Origin: Gammaproteobacteria bacterium
GTDB taxonomy: Bacteria > Pseudomonadota > Gammaproteobacteria > Xanthomonadales > Xanthomonadaceae
Direction: 5' to 3'
NCBI GenBank assembly: GCA_025360985.1
Contig: JANYBA010000293.1
Location: 1 to 7,600, forward strand
DNA length: 7,600 nucleotides
The notes beneath the pieces are model-generated. The model searched no databases, was not told the DNA's origin, and saw only the letters and a list, made by a program, of their open reading frames with translations. The position numbers were made by a program, and so were the translations under genes. Below are positions 5,522 through 7,600 of the stretch, piece by piece. Position 1 is the stretch's first letter. Every line of letters starts with the position of its first letter.

Positions 5522-7600
5522 ATGTCCCGCCATTCCACCGTTCTCGCGAGTTTCGCCACCCTGCTGCTTGCCCTCGGCGCCAGCACCGTGGCCTCGGCGG
5601 CCAGCTACTACGATCCGCCGGGACGGGTCGCGCGCCTGGGCGATTCCCAGGGCGAGGTGAGTTTTTCCCCCGATGGCGGCGACCGTTGGTACGACCTTGC
5701 CCGCAACCGCCCGCTGGTCCGCGGCGACCAGGTCTGGACCGATCGCAATTCCCGGGCGGAGTTGCAGGTCGGCAGCGCCATGATCCGGCTCGACGAAGAA
5801 ACCAACCTCGAGTTCCTGGAACTCGATGACCGCCTCGTCCAGGTGCAGGTGTCCGAAGGATCGGTCAACCTGCGGGTCCGCCGGATGTATCCGGGCCAGT
5901 CGATCGAAGTCGACACGCCAAACCTCGCGTTCGTGATCACCCAGCCCGGGCGCTATCGCATCGACGTCGACTATCGCGACGACGCCACCACCCTGGTGTC
6001 CTGGCAGGGCAATGGCATGGTCTACGGCGTCGGCGGCCGGTTCCCGGTGCGCACCGGCGATGCCGTGCGTTTCTGGGGCGAAGACCTGCGTGACTACGAA
6101 GTCTATGGACTGCCGCGCGCCGATTCGTTCGACCGCTACTGCTTCGAGCGCGACCGTCGCCTGGATCGTTCGGCCAGCCTGCGCTACCTGGGCGACGACG
6201 TCATCGGCTTCTCGGACCTCGACGATTACGGCCGCTGGAACAACGACCCGCGTTATGGCGTGGTCTGGTATCCCGACCAGGTCGATCCGGACTGGGCGCC
6301 GTACCGCGATGGCGAATGGATCTGGCAGGACCGCTATGACTGGACCTGGGTGGACGACGAGCCCTGGGGCTTCGCGCCTTCGCATTACGGTCGCTGGGCT
6401 TTCATCGGCAGGCGCTGGGGCTGGATCCCCGGTCCGCGCAACTATCGCCCGGTCTATGCGCCGGCGCTGGTGGTGTTCATCGGCGGTGGCGGTTCGGGCC
6501 CGTCGATCGGCTGGTTCCCGCTCGGGCCGCGCGACGTCTACATGCCGTCGTACCCGGTCAGCCAGAATTATTTCACGCAGGTCAACGTCAGCAATACCGT
6601 GGTCAACAACACAACCATCATCAACAACTACACCATCTACAACAGCCCCGACAGCCGTCCGCGGCAGGGCAACTTCGCCAATCGCGCGGTCGCCAACGCG
6701 GTCACGGTGGTGCCACGGGATGTGTTCGTGAATTCGCGGCCGGTTCGCGGCGCGAACCAGCGCGCGGACCGCAACCTGATCGATCGCGGGCCAATCAATC
6801 GAGCTCCGCCGGTGGGTCCGGCTGCGCCAGCGGCGCGGGCACCGCGCGACGTCGCGTCGACGCGCCCGCCGCGCGAACTGCGCGATCGCGAGGTCTTCGT
6901 TCGCAACCAGCCCTCGGCGCTCAACCGCCCGCGCGATAACCAGCCGTTGCAGGGGCAGACGACGGGCCTAGGCCCAAGTTCCGGCCCTGGCGACAACGGC
7001 CAGGGACGTCGGCGCAACCTCCGGGTGATCCCGGCCCAGGGAAATGCCATCGATGCGCGCGCCGCCGGCCCGATTGCCGAACCCGGTGCTGAGCCCGCGG
7101 CACCCGGCGCATTGGCGCCACTGGATCGTGCGGTCGAGCCCAACAGGGGGCGCCGCCACCGCCCGGCCGATGTCACGACGCCGCCGCCGGCATCGTCCGC
7201 GCCACCGCCGCCGATGCCTGCGCCACGCGACATGCAGGCTGAGCGTGACACCCAGGCCGCCCAGGCCGCCCGCGACGCACAGGCCGCGCGCGACAAGGCC
7301 CAGCAGGATGCGCAAGCCGCGCGTGAGCAAGCCCAGCGTGACGCGCAGGCCCAACGCGAGGCGCAAGCCGCGCGTGAGCAGGCACAGCGTGATGCGCAAG
7401 CCCAACGCGAGGCACAAGCCGCGCGCGAGAAGGCCCAGCAGGATGCGCAAGCCGCGCGTGAACAGGCCCAGCGTGATGCGCAAGCCCAGCGTGAGGCGCA
7501 AGCCGCGCGCGAGAAGGCGCAACAGGACGCGCAAGCCGCGCGTGAGCAAGCCCAGCGTGACGCGCAGGCCGCACGTGACGCCCAGGCCGCGCGCGAGAAG
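5522..7600 (+). CDS. Secreted DUF6600/FecR-like protein with C-terminal repeat array (3' end outside window)
   Basis: The frame is open for 693 codons to the window edge. Residues 1-26 are a Sec signal peptide ending A24-S-A26. Residues 29-150 look FecR-like/DUF6600: YYDPPGRVARLGDSQGEVSF, then W-T-D-R-x-x-R-A-E-L-Q-V-G, S-V-N-L-R-V-R-R and D-T-P-N-L-A-F. Residues 235-305 are rich in Trp and Tyr (V-W-Y-P, W-A-P-Y, W-T-W-V-D-D-E-P-W-G-F-A-P, R-W-G-W-I-P-G-P), the usual second half of DUF6600 proteins, followed by R-P-V-Y-A-P-A-L-V and G-W-F-P-L-G-P-R. Residues 355-374 form an Asn/Thr/Ile strand. A Pro/Arg/Ala linker reaches about 570, and then an Ala/Gln/Arg/Glu array begins. It is exported, probably to the periplasm or cell surface. 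Family function is unknown; FecR-like domains can sense or bind envelope structures. No catalytic motif is seen. Confidence 0.85.
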   Translation, partial: MSRHSTVLASFATLLLALGASTVASAASYYDPPGRVARLGDSQGEVSFSPDGGDRWYDLARNRPLVRGDQVWTDRNSRAELQVGSAMIRLDEETNLEFLELDDRLVQVQVSEGSVNLRVRRMYPGQSIEVDTPNLAFVITQPGRYRIDVDYRDDATTLVSWQGNGMVYGVGGRFPVRTGDAVRFWGEDLRDYEVYGLPRADSFDRYCFERDRRLDRSASLRYLGDDVIGFSDLDDYGRWNNDPRYGVVWYPDQVDPDWAPYRDGEWIWQDRYDWTWVDDEPWGFAPSHYGRWAFIGRRWGWIPGPRNYRPVYAPALVVFIGGGGSGPSIGWFPLGPRDVYMPSYPVSQNYFTQVNVSNTVVNNTTIINNYTIYNSPDSRPRQGNFANRAVANAVTVVPRDVFVNSRPVRGANQRADRNLIDRGPINRAPPVGPAAPAARAPRDVASTRPPRELRDREVFVRNQPSALNRPRDNQPLQGQTTGLGPSSGPGDNGQGRRRNLRVIPAQGNAIDARAAGPIAEPGAEPAAPGALAPLDRAVEPNRGRRHRPADVTTPPPASSAPPPPMPAPRDMQAERDTQAAQAARDAQAARDKAQQDAQAAREQAQRDAQAQREAQAAREQAQRDAQAQREAQAAREKAQQDAQAAREQAQRDAQAQREAQAAREKAQQDAQAAREQAQRDAQAARDAQAAREK
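7295..7600 (+). repeat. Modular 84-bp/51-bp tandem repeat inside the DUF6600 gene
   Basis: Units of 84 bp (28 residues) start at 7295, 7430 and 7514, and a further unit opens at 7598. A shorter 51-bp unit (17 residues) sits at 7379-7429. Each 28-residue unit reads as two 11-residue modules ([KQ]AQ[QR]DAQA[AQ]R[ED]) plus a 6-residue module (AQAARE). The 51-bp unit is one 11-mer plus the 6-mer. The composition predicts a long charged alpha-helix. The array is cut by the window edge. Confidence 0.85.

Noticed and set aside
6968..7574. Minus-strand Leu/Gly/Arg- and His/Ala-rich repeat proteins
   Set aside because: They are complements of the repeat array in the DUF6600 gene. The forward frame has a signal peptide, known domains and silent third-position changes.
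7295..7600. CRISPR array
   Set aside because: The repeats are contiguous, coding and in phase, with no unique spacers between them.

Overview
This window looks like chromosome from a high-GC Gram-negative bacterium. The G+C content is roughly two thirds by eye. There are two lipobox signal peptides, one Sec signal peptide and strong Shine-Dalgarno sites of the AGGAGA type. The gene families (a DUF6600/FecR-like secreted protein, a YncE-like propeller lipoprotein and a GFA-family protein) fit a gamma- or betaproteobacterium, perhaps Xanthomonadales-like. That placement is inference from gene families, not from a marker gene. There are no tRNA or rRNA genes, no CRISPR array and no transposase.

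Layout. Positions 1-795 are read on the minus strand: a GFA-family zinc-binding protein (795 to 370), followed 42 bp downstream by a lipoprotein whose C-terminal part lies outside the window (327 to 1). From about 800 onward every gene is on the plus strand. A discoidin-like plus small beta-barrel protein (start at 875 or 926, end 1681) has no visible signal peptide. A 68-residue DUF3606-like protein (1782-1988) follows. Next is a lipid-anchored YncE/YVTN-type beta-propeller (2036-3100). A sugar/acid-type MFS transporter (3173-4474) and a short catalase-family heme protein (4471-5454) overlap by four bases. The last gene, a secreted DUF6600 protein, starts at 5522 and is still open at 7600.

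How the genes may work together. The transporter and the catalase-like protein look translationally coupled and are the clearest functional unit. The catalase-like protein keeps the distal residues of true catalases (R38, H41, S80, N123) and a proximal R-x-x-x-Y motif (R306/Y310). It is only 327 residues long and carries an unusual hydrophobic stretch. The other plus-strand proteins are mostly envelope proteins and are probably separate transcription units.

The final gene has a FecR-like domain, a Trp/Tyr-rich region, an Asn-rich strand, a long Pro/Arg/Ala linker and a charged Ala/Gln/Arg repeat array. The array is built from 11- and 6-residue modules and continues past the window edge. I found no self-evident new defence or mobile system. 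The most promising items are the MFS/catalase-like pair and the modular repeat protein.
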